A stretch of 42,755 nucleotides of DNA from Phoronis australis. Lineage: Eukaryota > Phoronida > Phoronidae. The stretch's first letter is position 1, and every line of letters starts with the position of its first letter. Below are positions 1-11,380 of this stretch, piece by piece. The translations under genes were made by a program, and so were the position numbers. The DNA lies in the NCBI GenBank assembly GCA_002633005.1, contig NMRA01000045.1:437627-480381 (forward strand), given 5' to 3'. A model generated the notes under the pieces. That model made no database searches, was not told the DNA's origin, and worked only from the letters and a program-made list of their open reading frames with translations.

Positions 1-70
1 GTCCGCCTCAGAGAAAAAGTCCGAGAAAATGAGACAAAAGTCCACTAAATAAGCACAAATGCGCAATTCA

Positions 71-855
71 CAGTGGTGCCCCCGTTTTTGTTTTTTTTTA
101 GTCCACATGCTTTTTTGTTACCATCGAGCCCCCCATATTGAAGGCTGGGTGCGAGCATGCCAATATCATCCATATCACTGCCGAAGTTCTTAGCTACCGG
201 TAATATCTCCAGACAATATTTATATATTTTCGTGTTATTACTTTGACAACTTCCAAACAAACTGGTGCCTGCTAGAGACGCACTACAGTAACAACGGGTG
301 CCAGGGAGAGCACACCCACATCTGGTGGTGCCCCCGTTTTTTTTAGTCCACATGCTTTTTTGTTACCAAAAGGTCCACAACGTCAGGAATTCGAGCCCCC
401 CATATTGAAGGCTGGGTGCGAGCATGCCAATATCATCCATATCACTGCCGAAGTTCTTAGCTACCGGTAATATCTCCAGACAATATTTATATATTTTCGT
501 GTTATTACTTTGACAACTTCCAAACAAACTGGTGCCTGCTAGAGACGCACTACAGTAACAACGGGTGCCAGGGAGAGCACACCCACATCTGGTGGTGCCC
601 CCGTTTTTTTTAGTCCACATGCTTTTTTGTTACCAAAAGGTCCACAACGTCAGGAATTCGAGCCCCCCATATTGAAGGCTGGGTGCGAGCATGCCAATAT
701 CATCCATATCACTGCCGAAGTTCTTAGCTACCGGTAATATCTCCAGACAATATTTATATCTTTTCGTGTTATTACTTTGACAACTTCCAAACAAACTGGT
801 GCCTGCTAGAGACGCACTACAGTAACAACGGGTGCCAGGGAGAGCACACCCACAT
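71..855. repeat. Tandem repeat, 267-bp unit, about three copies
   Basis: Three near-identical copies lie head to tail. The landmark GAGCCCCCCATATTG occurs at 126, 393 and 660, giving an exact 267-bp period. The first copy lacks about 23 bp that copies 2 and 3 carry before this landmark. Copies differ by only a few bases (for example tatatatttt against tatatctttt), so the duplication is recent or still being homogenised. The period is a multiple of three, and each unit carries a cysteine-rich minus-strand ORF of about 75-85 codons that ends in a stop within the unit. I do not recognise that peptide. The array may continue left of the window, where related 'gtccac' and 'gtccg' words occur. Satellite-like DNA or a repeated exon are both possible. 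Confidence 0.9.
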
Positions 856-1544
856 TTTAATATACATAACAGTGTCGTGTCCTTGGAGAAGTGGCAATGT
901 GCAAGGATGATGCAAGACGCGCAGAATTCCGTGCATGTGCGTACCTCAGTGCAAATGCACTGATTTGGACTTCAATCCTAAACATACGACCCAGGAATAA
1001 GGCGAAAAAGTATGCTGAATTGTTCTGGTGTTTTACTTGATGCTTGGTTATTTTGGATTGGATGGGTCAAAAACATAAACCTCTCTGGAATGCATCGATT
1101 TAGGAGGACCTCGATTAGGTTTTGAGAACAAGTCGATTAATATCTCCAACTTCATTACAATTTGGAGACGGCTGGGTAGGTTAAGAATTTTAAGATTCGT
1201 ACCGCGTGCGAAAATACGAGTGTCTTGGTTTCTGAGTATGTTCTCAGTTAAGAAATGCAATTTACCGATCATTCAGTTTATTGTTTTCTCAGTCGTGGCT
1301 TTTCGCCCTTACTGACTGCAAGCGAAAAGTTGAAAATCTGCAGGAAATTCGTACAACTCTTCAGATTTTGTAAAAACTCTAACAGATCGGCCCCTACTTA
1401 TAAAGTTTTAGAACCTGGGAGGTTTGGGCAGGTACAGTGGACTCTGTGGGTTCACTGTAATCACATACGCGTATTTTGCTTATTTTCTGAAACATGGAAA
1501 ATTCACCTTGGACTTAGTTATATTAGATTTTGTGAACAGTTATG
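856..1544. other. Intergenic, nothing recognised
   Basis: This is AT-rich sequence between the tandem repeat and a SINE. Open frames of 74-96 codons occur on both strands (1048-1272 minus, 1255-1545 plus). They overlap each other, show no recognisable domain and look like chance ORFs. Confidence 0.6.
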
Positions 1545-1768
1545 AAATCTTTGGCCCAGCATACTCCTAGAGGTGCGCAGGGCGCTACGGTGGGCCCATT
1601 GCACTGATCACCTAGAACCATTTTTATGCTGTATTAGTATATAATTGAAACGGAAATGAAGAATTAGAGAACTGACTCAAGGGTCTAGCAGTGTGTCCCA
1701 TTGGGGCTCGAACACAAAACCTTGAGTGAAGGAAGCCGACACTTATCCCAATAGGCCACACTGCCTTA
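1545..1768 (-). mobile_element. tRNA-derived SINE, family 1, copy a
   Basis: Read on the minus strand, the element starts with a tRNA-like head. An A box (TGGCCTATTGG, complement of 1749-1759) is followed 46 bp later by a B box (GTTCGAGCCCC, complement of 1703-1713). The body includes 'gacccttgagtcag' and ends near an 'aatgggccc' motif. The same order of head and body motifs occurs at 15938-16210, so this is an interspersed family and not a tRNA gene. The acceptor stem does not pair as in a functional tRNA. The outer boundaries are approximate. Confidence 0.75.
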
Positions 1769-3490
1769 TAATAACCATGCTATTTCAGGTTTTGTACTCC
1801 CAGTAGGGCAGAGGTAGAGCTGCGTGGACTAAAACCGGCAGGAATTGTTGAATGCCATATTAGTATGATGTTGAACTGCAGCCGAAAGTTACAATGTTAT
1901 ATACCAACCTTTATGAAAGATCCAGTAGAGATGACCAATTTTTATTTAGTTCTATTAACCAATGGCAACCCAGTCATCATCATTTAACATTGCAGCTATC
2001 GTACTACTAGGAAAGGGTGTGCTACCGATATATGTAGACTAATAGCTTCCTCGTGTAGCCTTTTTGCTTGTTCCTTACTTCTGTATAGTAACCAGATGCA
2101 GGTATTGATAAACACATTTTACTAGCATGATTTTCCATTTAATGGCCAGTATTGGATCCTAATTTTCCATTTAATGACCACCACGCCATCTCAAAAAGGG
2201 TCAAGTCAAAACTGCAGTGATCGGGGGTCAACAAATGATGACGTTTCCTCTTTTTGTGAATCATTGACATTACTGGTAGACCGCATGTACAATAAGCTTC
2301 AATTTTGTGAAAAATATGGGAACAAGGACCGTCGTTAGTAATTGATGAAAGCAGTCTAGAAAGTAACATTTGACAAAATTAAAATTTTGAAACTATCACG
2401 TCATCTGTCTGCAGTAGAACGGAGAGCGGGACGTGACAGGTGCAACTGGGTAAAGCTAGGCAGCGTCCCGTAGGTGTAAAAGTTCGCGCTCTAGTTTCTT
2501 TACCTGCTTGGCTTTTAATGCATGGTAATATCTCGCAGTCTTTTATTTTCGCGATTTCTTGGCCTACAGAATGCAGGTCATTGCTCTGCTCCGTAGGCGA
2601 AAAAGCAACAACCCGCAACTAGGAAGTCTTCGCGAGATATTTCCAGGTATTACAAGCCAAGCACGTGGTCGAATAGCTTTTCTCGCAAACCTCTTAGTTG
2701 ACAGTTCTATGAAACTCGGTGACTGAACCCAAACTTCCCTATCGGCAACCAATGCAGGTGCAGAAAACCTGAAAACGCGAAAAGCTTGCAAACCTATTTT
2801 AAGGACGTAGCTGTTGCCACTGTTAATCCTGCTTGCTTTTTCAAGATCAGAGAACTATTGGACCGAATGAGTTGCTTCAGTGAAGGTTTTCGAATGAAGT
2901 GTTGCATTATTTGATGGTTCTAACGAGGATTTGGTTCGTTGTAGGCAGCAATCAACACAACTGATTTCTTGTTTTACCGCAGAATCGTAGCTGTCTGAAC
3001 TCGTTTTTTACTGGCGCCATATCTGTTGGTCAAGGTATATGAAGCGGATAGTAAAGATGCCTGCAAACACTTTTTGTATATGGGCAGATGGCATATTGCG
3101 GCAACATACTTTGTAGTCGCCTTTGAAACATAGATGTACTGTGCCATGTCATCGGCAACACAATCATTAGACTGAGGAAACTGACAGGACAACCGATACG
3201 GTCAGATTCCCAAGTACACCAGCTTCCGTCTATCACTCTAAAATGGCACAATAAAACCCGATGGATTCCCCTTTCTTTCAATGTAGCGATGTTTTTGGGT
3301 ATTTTTCATAATCAAGCGGACAAACATGTATTAATTTTCTGACTATAAAAGTAATGTAATCGAGCCATGTAACCTATATAGGACTAGACGAAAACTTCAT
3401 ACATAGAAGCATGGGCATAAAAACGCGCATACATAGCATATATTTCAAGTACCATAGGAAAATAAACAGAATGCAGATGGTGTTGGCGGG
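1769..3490. other. Intergenic, with an inverted repeat
   Basis: No gene was recognised. The stretch includes a short 32-bp duplication (attttccatttaatg at about 2129 and 2161), a GC-richer patch at 2400-2800 that carries the inverted repeat listed separately, and overlapping short ORFs without recognisable domains. Confidence 0.6.
2505..2663. repeat. Imperfect inverted repeat (about 33-bp arms)
   Basis: The left arm (2505-2538) reads tgcttggcttttaatg and onward to atctcgca. The right arm (2631-2663), reverse-complemented, reads tgcttggcttgtaata and onward to atctcgc. The spacer is about 92 bp. The arrangement fits a decayed foldback element. A CACGTG hexamer sits at the outer edge of the right arm. 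Confidence 0.6.
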
Positions 3491-3497
3491 TGTTCTA

Positions 3498-3554
3498 ATG
3501 GGGCTATTCGGAGAATTCTCCTCGCGGTGTCGCTGCTGTACTAGTGGTGATTAA
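3498..3554. repeat. Left member of an inverted repeat pair
   Basis: The motif runs aatggggctattcgga, then about 20 variable bases, then gtactagtggtgat. It recurs in opposite orientation at 6969-7031. The two may be copies of one short repeat, or terminal repeats of a 3.5-kb segment. Confidence 0.6.
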
Positions 3555-3597
3555 ATTGCGCATGCGTGGCTGTCTGCATGTAAACAACTGGTAAAAG

Positions 3598-4611
3598 ATG
3601 GAATTTTTATCAAAATACGTCGTCGCGCTAAGCCTTATTACTGCTAATTTCCCTGGTGCAAGTCTTCGACAGGTGGCCACAAATATCCAAAAGACCTAAG
3701 GTTACTATATTCGTGGACAATTGTGGTCAACAGGGTCAACTAACTGACAAAAAGTGTGTGGATGCTGAAGCCCCGTGTGTGCTCTATGTCTATGACTATG
3801 AGTAATGAGTATGTAGTTCCATTCGGAGACTACACAACATTACTTGGTAAGTTTTTAGCAATCAGTTTCTATCAACATCGTTCGGTGATGTTATCCCCAC
3901 CAGTTACCCCACTGAATAACAGTTTTATTGAGTGGAACTAAGTGTTTCTTTTTGGAAACTCACCCGATGCCGGGTAGGCTAGCAGCACATATTCATATTG
4001 TCCTGGGTGGGAGTGCTCCCAAAATAAGAGGTGTATGGTACGTGATGCACAGAAGTCAAGAGTGACTTTTTCACAGCAGTTTCTCTTCAAAACTATGCTG
4101 TTTCCAATAAAATTCTCTAGATGAGTGAGTTTCCTTATTTTATCGTGGACCCCACCCCCAGGACCACCAGCTCAGTTATCGAATTAACATGAATAAGCCT
4201 TAATTCAGTAAATGTCGTAACATTGCATTGGAAAAAATTGACACCTAGAATGAATTTTACTTGTTGAGATCAGAAGCACATTTTAAGTGTCATGAAAAAT
4301 ACACATTGTTAAATCACTTTTAGCCTGTTTCACATATTTTAATTCAGATATTAAATAAGACTTGGGTACAAAGGTTATTAGTTTCTACACATAAACATGA
4401 AGATGAAATGTCAAGTATGTTCTGCCTTACAAAAGTAGTTTTGTCTTGTCTTTTCTTTTACAATTTGCTAATATTTCTATTCTGTTACAGGCAAGAAAAA
4501 ACAACTGAAACCAACCGCCTGACCATCTATTTCACCGTTGGACAAAGTGAAAAGCAATCCTTCAGCAATAACCTGAGAGAATTGAACGTAATTCAGAAAT
4601 TCAGCACCTGA
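3598..4611 (+). CDS. Candidate two-exon gene, unrecognised and possibly broken
   Basis: A consensus donor (CTTG|gtaagt, exon end 3846) and a good acceptor (polypyrimidine tract then ttacag at 4490) could define two exons. An ATG at 3598 opens a short hydrophobic signal-like N-terminus (33 codons). The +1 frame then carries an open stretch rich in Cys and Asp with a VYDYE ending. The frame that crosses the splice ends in a lysine-rich tail, KKKQLKPTA and stop. No single frame connects all the parts, so this is either a decayed gene, an assembly with indels, or coincidence. I do not recognise the peptide. Transcript data would settle it. Confidence 0.15.
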
Positions 4612-6960
4612 TATGCCTGATTATGGACTCCCTCGCAATGTTGTTTCTTTCTGTGCTTTTTCAGTTTGCCATTTGTTTTTAAATACACTGATAATTGTTT
4701 ATTCTCGAATCTTGTGCATAGCAGATTCTTATCCAGCTAGCTACAATTGAAAACATACAATAAGACAATCGATGCAGTCACTGAATGTCATTTCCCCATA
4801 ATCTGTACCAAATTGAAAAGTTTTTACCAATAGTATAAAGCCTTTCTTCTGAAAGGAAAATTTAATGTCACTCAGCTTTTGGCTTTCATTTCACTGGGTT
4901 CTAGTTTCAATGGCCTATAGAAGCGCTTGTAAAAAAGGTCCAGTTTCAACACGTGGCTTTCTTTCATGTAACCTCATTCAGCCTCAATAACATCCACAAT
5001 TAGACCCTTGAAGGTAAACACAGCAGCATATCACTTGAATCGTTTTGAGCCCAAAATCAGACTCTGAACTAGACCAGAGTGTGACTAGGTCTTCTTTAGC
5101 TTCAGTCCCTCATGTTTCTTCCAGGAAAGGAAATAAGCTATTGTCCACACATGACTCATTGCCTATGAAAGGGCATCCTCACCAACAAGGCTTATTTGTG
5201 TAGCAGTCAGATATAGTTCGTCTGGATACACAGACACTCCACTGGCACATTGTCTTATGGTAACTTAGTACTGCGATTCACATTTCTCCAGGGCCACTGA
5301 CTTGCACATTGTGCCATGCAGCACTGCTGGTGTGTGGAAGTGCTGTGGGAAGAGAACGGAGTAACAAAGCTTGTCTATGATACAGCTTGAAGTGGCCTTA
5401 AAATGTCACTGAACCTGGAACAAATATTGAAATATGAATAATTAAGTACTCCAGATTGGATCAAAAATGTTATCCCTGTTTTTCAAAAATATATGGTGAT
5501 TGGTCTACAGTTTCACATAAAAGTAAATAATTACTATTTTCAGAAACCAAGGGTGTATATAATGAGTATTGCATAAAACTGTGTCTTTATTTTTTATCCC
5601 TAGCCATAACAATTCTTTAAACGCATCACTTGTCTGTAAAATATACAAGTTTTTTGAGACAACTTCAAACCTTTGTTACCCATTTTCAAGCCTTTTTAAT
5701 TTTGATACTTTCAGCAATTTTAAACTCAGATTACAGGTTCATGGGTCTGTCAAGCATACTTCTAGCCTAAGGTTGAGGGAACCGTTTTTCTTCTAATAGA
5801 AGATATGAAGACTTGGGTCATTTAAAAATGATGGATAATCTTTCTGTTGTTTAAGAGTAATTACAAATCGTAAGGCACCATCAAAAATGCAATTTTCACA
5901 AAAATGGCAGTCATTTGAATTTATAACGACTTGCAACATTTCAAGGCATGAGTTAAGACTATTCAGTCACTGTGAATTCGGAAAATGTAATATATTTTCG
6001 TGGTTTTACAATTGATACAAGTAGCAAAACAGTTTCATGAAATCAACTTGAAGGGACTTCGTGAAGGTTAAGAATTACCTCACCATGCTCTTTTCCCCAA
6101 ACATGTATTACCTGTTATTTCCACACATTCAGTTGTACCAAATATTACAACCCCCCATGCCAATCCCCCCTCGGGACCTGAATAAGTAATTTAACAAAAT
6201 GACTTTAAAAATAGCTGTTCCTTTTCAAAGGCTTTGTTCGTTGTCTCCAATATTGAAAGTAGGCTTTGACAACAGATCTGCACTGGATGGGAAGATCTTG
6301 TTGGTTAGCTGCAGTCAAATGCTAAAAACCAATTTTTGTCCATTCAGGGACGGTGCAGAAGCGATGCATATCTCCTCTGCACGGTACAAGCCTTCAAACC
6401 TAAAAACCAAAGGTTACGTGAAAACTGACGTGATAGATTTCCATTTCAACGTGTAATAGATTTCCAGAAGACATATGATAGGGAGTAAACAAATAGTCTA
6501 ATGCAATGGATATTTATCACTCACGTACCCTTTGCCATTGGGATTGGATTGTAATCTTAACTCATTAACCTGTATCGAGTTGACAGCATAAACATTCAGC
6601 ATTGATTGATGTAACTGTCACTGATAAACTTTTAGAAATCATTCCAAACAATAATAATGCTTTGATGTACGAAAAGATCCCGATTGCTACGTCAAGTATC
6701 GTATCACATATCACAACATACAAAGATTAACCAGACTCTGACTGGCGACTGACTGCCGCGAAGTCGACATCGGCGAGTGCCTCAGTTAACAGGCATCGGT
6801 AGAATAATCATGGAATAATCGTTAAAATAATCACAAACCTTACCTTTGTATGAGGTCGTGCTTACTTCCTCTCATAGAAGCACCCTTTTTACGCAATCTC
6901 AGATTCAGTAGGCACGGCTGCAAGCCATTTCACCATGTATTTAAAGGGCTCGCGAAATCG
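4612..6960. other. Intergenic, nothing recognised
   Basis: AT-rich sequence with no convincing exon on either strand. The 85-codon plus-strand ORF at 6199-6456 has no recognisable domain and no supporting splice context. Confidence 0.6.
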
Positions 6961-6968
6961 AGGCTGTT

Positions 6969-7031
6969 AATCTATCACCACTAGTACACGCACGCCCTCT
7001 AGTTATTGTAGATTTTCCGAATAGCCCCATT
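6969..7031. repeat. Right member of an inverted repeat pair
   Basis: The reverse complement reads atggggctattcggaaaatc and onward to gtactagtggtgat, matching 3498-3554. It also includes a gcgtgcgtg stretch and a 'cgccctctag' word. Confidence 0.6.
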
Positions 7032-8919
7032 TGACAGTTGATCGATGGTGGGTTTTTTGGTGTTTTTGATATGGAATTGGTAATGGTAAGCACTTGATAA
7101 TGCTGGGGTTGTGTTTCATTTCACATCCGAATTACAGGGGCTTGCATTGTCTTTGCATAGTGTACTGTTTCACCAGTGGAAAGGACCATGAGAGAACAAA
7201 TAACCTGTCGTCAATAACAGAGGCTGAAAATGTGATACTAGGTAGGGTTTTCCACACTATCTGTGTGCAAAGGGAGGTTCACATATTACCTCATCAATAT
7301 AGGGGCAGGGGGTTGGAAAGACGAGCACTTATGGAGGGGGTTAGACTCATGGTGACCTCATCATTAGAATAGCTACATCAAAGAACTTGTGTTAGGAAAC
7401 TAGTTCACCTCACTAGGCTTACCTTATAATCACCTTACAGACAAGCAACAGACCAACTCCATCACTGCCTAAACAGGGGATGGCTGTGATGATGTAACTA
7501 CAAGATGGACAGGGGTGCACCCTGATGACGGGTGATGTTTTTTGCAAATCTTAAATAAAAACGGTGTTCTATTGAGTCTAGTTCTCAAGTGTGAGATTAC
7601 CCTGGAGACTTACAAAACAGCTTGGACTTCTCCGAGGAATGGCATGTGGATGTCACATGGATTGGTGTCGGCATTCTGTAATCTCTGGTAAGGCCTCCAG
7701 CCTTTTCACGAGCAACTTGGGGATTTTGTTGCAATAATTGTAACGTGTGTAAGTCTGCTTTGTATTTATGGTACCAACGAAAATGTCGGAACCATGTTTA
7801 ATTGCAACTTAATGGCATTTTCTGTTTTGTTTTCACAATTCCAAAATACATACTTTATCCAGACATGTACATAACCATAGTGATACACATGCACACACGC
7901 ACATATATACACAACAATTAGTTCTGACAAAGACACAATAGAATTTCAGACATACATCTACCCGGTAATAACAAAAAACGTTTTATTTTCTAATACTGGG
8001 TTCACAGCAGTGGCAAAAATGCCAGCAGTTTTTCCAGGACTAAAACACTCCCGATTAAGCCAGACTGGTTGTCCTCAAAAGTGTCAGCAATTAGGTCTGT
8101 TTCTTCAAACATCCAAATTGTCGTTTGAAAAAAGCGACAATTAATATCAAAGCACCTTCACAATTGGTTCACACATAACGAAAACAACACCCATGACCTT
8201 TTAAAGGACCTTTCCCACTGGCTCCAAAGCTTTGGAGTTGCCAAAGCTTCAGTCAATGAGAATGAAGTTAACAGTATGAGTTAACTCTGAAGCAAAGAGG
8301 TGGGTTTAACAGCGAAGTGAACACTTTGGAGATATCGGCATGAATCATTGCCTGCGTTTACCAACATGACTTTTCAGCAAAAGCAAACTCTTTTTGAGCT
8401 GTTGGAACAACATTACGGTATGTCGATTTCTATAATAAATTGTCTTAAGATTTAAAGCCCGAGCTGTTAACACTATCACAAATATTGAATGGCATCAAGG
8501 GACCAGTGGTTTTATGCAACACATTACAATCTACATATAACTAAATCAAAAACGATTTAACAGATTTTAAAAATTTAATTAGTGAAGTACGGGGTATCCT
8601 CTAAAAATTGAGTTTGAGCAAAAACCTTCTCTTGATTTCACAGTACGAGTAAAAACAATTATGCTCATTCAAGAAGTCATTAGTATAGAAGTGATGATGC
8701 TCCACCCTCAGAAAGAAGAACAAGAGCAATGCAGAGCATTGAAATGTGCCCGTGACAGCAATGCAAATGGTGTGCTGGTGTATTTGGAGCAAATACATTT
8801 TATTTTCTGCTGTTGATAAATGTTAATGGAATGTTAATAGGACTCTACTTTTGTTAAATGATGTATGAATATTATTTAAGATGTTATAGTACTATACTCT
8901 TTGTTTTTAGTAAAAATTT
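7032..8919. other. Intergenic, nothing recognised
   Basis: No gene evidence. A 92-codon plus-strand ORF (7094-7372) lacks any recognisable domain and runs through low-conservation-looking sequence. An A/C-rich patch near 7870-7915 contains short CACA runs. Confidence 0.6.
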
Positions 8920-9135
8920 GATTTTTCTGAATACTTTGGTTTTTAAAACTTATGTTGTTGGAAAACTTCAGTTTTCAAAAGTTAATTTCTTTGAAAACTT
9001 AAGTTCTGAAAACTTAAGTTCTGAAAAAATTAAGTTTTTCAAGAACTTAAGCCTTGAGAACTTAAGTATGCTCCAAAAAACTTGTTCCAAAATACTTAAG
9101 TTTTTGGAACTTAAATTTTTGAAAAACTATGTATT
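8920..9135. repeat. Degenerate repeat rich in CTTAAG
   Basis: Very AT-rich sequence is built from degenerate copies of an AACTTAAGTTTT-like word, often about 15 bp apart. Five exact CTTAAG hexamers fall between about 8998 and 9100. Because the core is palindromic, the block reads similarly on both strands. The 93-codon ORF across it (8858-9139), rich in Lys, Asn, Phe, Leu and Ser, is a product of the repeat and not a gene. Confidence 0.65.
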
Positions 9136-9342
9136 TTGAAACAAACTTATGGTTATCTCAAACCTTATTTATGTAGTGACCTGCATTCTAACTCCTGTAT
9201 CAAAAAACTAGGCTATGTCAACAAGTAAAAGAACAAATTTTCTGAAAGAAAAAATATCAAAGATTAAAAATATGTTTTACATTCATGTGCCATTACTCTT
9301 AATATAACATCACAACAACCGATTTGGTACCCTTCAGGTTGC

Positions 9343-9360
9343 CAATGTGAGCTCACATTG
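9343..9360. repeat. Perfect 18-bp palindrome
   Basis: CAATGTGAGCTCACATTG is self-complementary over all 18 bases. It directly abuts the first copy of the dispersed repeat starting at 9358. It might be a protein-binding palindrome or the remnant of an element terminus. Confidence 0.8.
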
Positions 9361-9470
9361 CGTTTGGTGACCTGGGAAAAATTCCAAATCGCCACGAGGT
9401 CATCACTATGCGTATCAAAGTCAGACAATATTTCCCTCTAAATTCATTTCAAGGTTCATGTTGACTTCCA
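9358..9470 (+). repeat. Dispersed repeat, copy 1
   Basis: It shares with 10157-10252 the string of motifs tttggtgacctggga, aaaattccaa, tcgccac, tatcaaagtcagacaata, ttccctctaaattc and acttccaaac. A third, shorter and more decayed match lies near 9818-9862 (cgtttgccgacctgag). The family is unknown. Confidence 0.75.
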
Positions 9471-10156
9471 AACCAGCAATCTTCCTAGATTTATTACTTT
9501 TGATTCACAATACATCCGTTTATTTCTGGACTTCCAATGCATTTGCAACCATGTTTAAATTACAAAAAGAAATAAACAGACAAAAGTTGAGAAAGATTGG
9601 TGAAATTCGTGCCACAAGGCCATGCGGTCACCTGGCTCACCCGTTGGTTGTCTGAGGAATAACTGAGTTAGATACTGAATGTATGAGCAATTAAGGGAAA
9701 ATCAGAAAGTGGGTGCCATTGCCTTTTTTCTGGCTGACAGAATTTAAGGTGAATAGGAAACCAACCTAATTCATTTGGTGCCGATATTATTGTTTTAAGT
9801 TAGGTGATTTCAGATTTCGTTTGCCGACCTGAGATTTTTGCCAGGTCGTCAAATCCAACTTTGCATTTAGGTAAGCCTCGAGCACTATGTTACCAATTTT
9901 TATAAGAAAAACTTAATTTTTAAGAAAGGTACATTCATAGCAAAATATTCCGTAATTTGATTTAAAAAACATTTTAAATGAAAACTTCACAATTTACAGC
10001 AAAAACGTTGATACGAATGTTTACTCATTTGGTGTTGTTCCTATGTCAAATTAACTCGCAAAACAAGGTATTTTTGTAATAAATAGCAGGTGCTTGTAAC
10101 CTGCGACTCACTAATTCTACCTCAAATTGTGTTTACCGACCTCCGGACCTCAGTTT

Positions 10157-10252
10157 GTGTTTGGCGACCTGAGAAAAATTCCAAGTCGCCACTGCGAATA
10201 TCAAAGTCAGACAATAATTCCCTCTAAATTCGTTTCTAAGTTTACTTCCAAA
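10157..10252 (+). repeat. Dispersed repeat, copy 2
   Basis: Second copy of the repeat at 9358-9470, same orientation about 800 bp away. It carries tttggcgacctgaga, aaaattccaagtcgcc and tatcaaagtcagacaata. It lacks about 15 bp (gaggtcatcactatg) present in copy 1. Confidence 0.75.
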
Positions 10253-10724
10253 CTTACTAAATTAGCAGAGCGTAATTAAATTAATTATCATTAATTTTGT
10301 TAAGTCGGTTGACAATGAATTGAAGAGAGGAGTTTACCTCTAGACCTATTCAAATAGGTCAGTGGTACATTTTGGTAAGCAACACACGCCAAACCATGCC
10401 CCGGGAATACTGAAAGAAACCCAAGTATGAAACGTACAATAAAAATTGAGTATCTATTAAAAATCGAGTATCTGTGGTTAAAGCACGCCGTGTGGATTTA
10501 TCTTTTTTACAACTTCCTGTGTCCATGATATGCTACATGTCGTGCATCAACTCACTGGTCATTTACCATGCAATTTACACCTCGTTAAGTCGATCTTATG
10601 GTACTTGGAAGTTGGTGAATGAAAGTATTGTGAATTGTGGGATGTGTACAAGAGTGAGGCATAATTTGTCAAAAAGCTTTCGACTTATGAAGATTCTATA
10701 GGAGCTCCTATACCGTCTCCGTAA

Positions 10725-10858
10725 AAGACTAGTAAACATGTCCCCCTTCAAAATGGCTGCTGGGAACCAGTTTTCAAGGAATAACAGCCACGTCTGTTAT
10801 TTAGTGAAAACTGGTTCCTGGCAGCCATTTTGAAGAGGGACCTATTGATTTACTTTAC
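10725..10858. mobile_element. Foldback (MITE-like) element with 6-bp loop
   Basis: The arms at about 10741-10788 and 10795-10842 are nearly perfect reverse complements. Left starts tcccccttcaaaatggctgc; right, reverse-complemented, starts tccctcttcaaaatggctgc. Both run on through gaaccagttttca to ataacag, with only ccacgt between them. Weaker pairing continues outward (agtaaa on both sides). If transcribed it would form a long hairpin of about 48 bp. No ORF. Confidence 0.85.
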
Positions 10859-11139
10859 TTTTACCTACCGTCTCTACTGATGCCAGCCAGAAACGGTGGT
10901 CACTGTCTAGACAGGCAACATGTAGCCCCTCGGCTAGCTGGCTGAGGCCTGCGGCATTCAGGGCGATGTAATTGCTTACTGACAGTAGTAGACCTACTGT
11001 CTAGACTCTGTCACAACTACTACAGACAGTACTACTACTACTAATCAAGGTGATATTAACTACAATCTACAGTCTATGACTAATGTTGTGAAAGTGCTTC
11101 CGGTGAATCATATATGAGCCTGTTAGCCACTCGCTATCT

Positions 11140-11225
11140 AGCAATTGCCTAGCTGAATGGTTAGCACGCTTGCCAGTTTTATGGGGGTCGCTGGTTCGAT
11201 TCCCGAGGTCGGGTAATCTCGCCTA
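11140..11225 (+). mobile_element. tRNA-like SINE, family 2, copy a
   Basis: It contains a canonical A box (TAGCTGAATGG, 11150-11160) and a perfect B box (GGTTCGATTCC, 11193-11203), 43 bp apart. The sequence before the A box (aattgcc) does not pair with the sequence after the B box (gaggtcg), so it is not a working tRNA gene. A close relative is at 13567-13662. The 3' body probably continues toward the assembly gap. Confidence 0.75.
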
Positions 11226-11380
11226 TTACAATGGCGTAGTTGGCAAATGGATGATCTACCGATGAAGCACTGCCAACTATAGGCAATGACCATTGCCTCT
11301 GTTGGCCCGAACCAGAGGCGATGCAGAGGCTATAGGCGCTCTGTACGCCGGAAGCTTTTCGGCGAATTATGCCTCGCACC

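Noticed and set aside
11140-11225. tRNA gene
   Set aside because: A and B boxes are present but the acceptor stem does not pair, and a near copy exists at 13567. A SINE explains it better.
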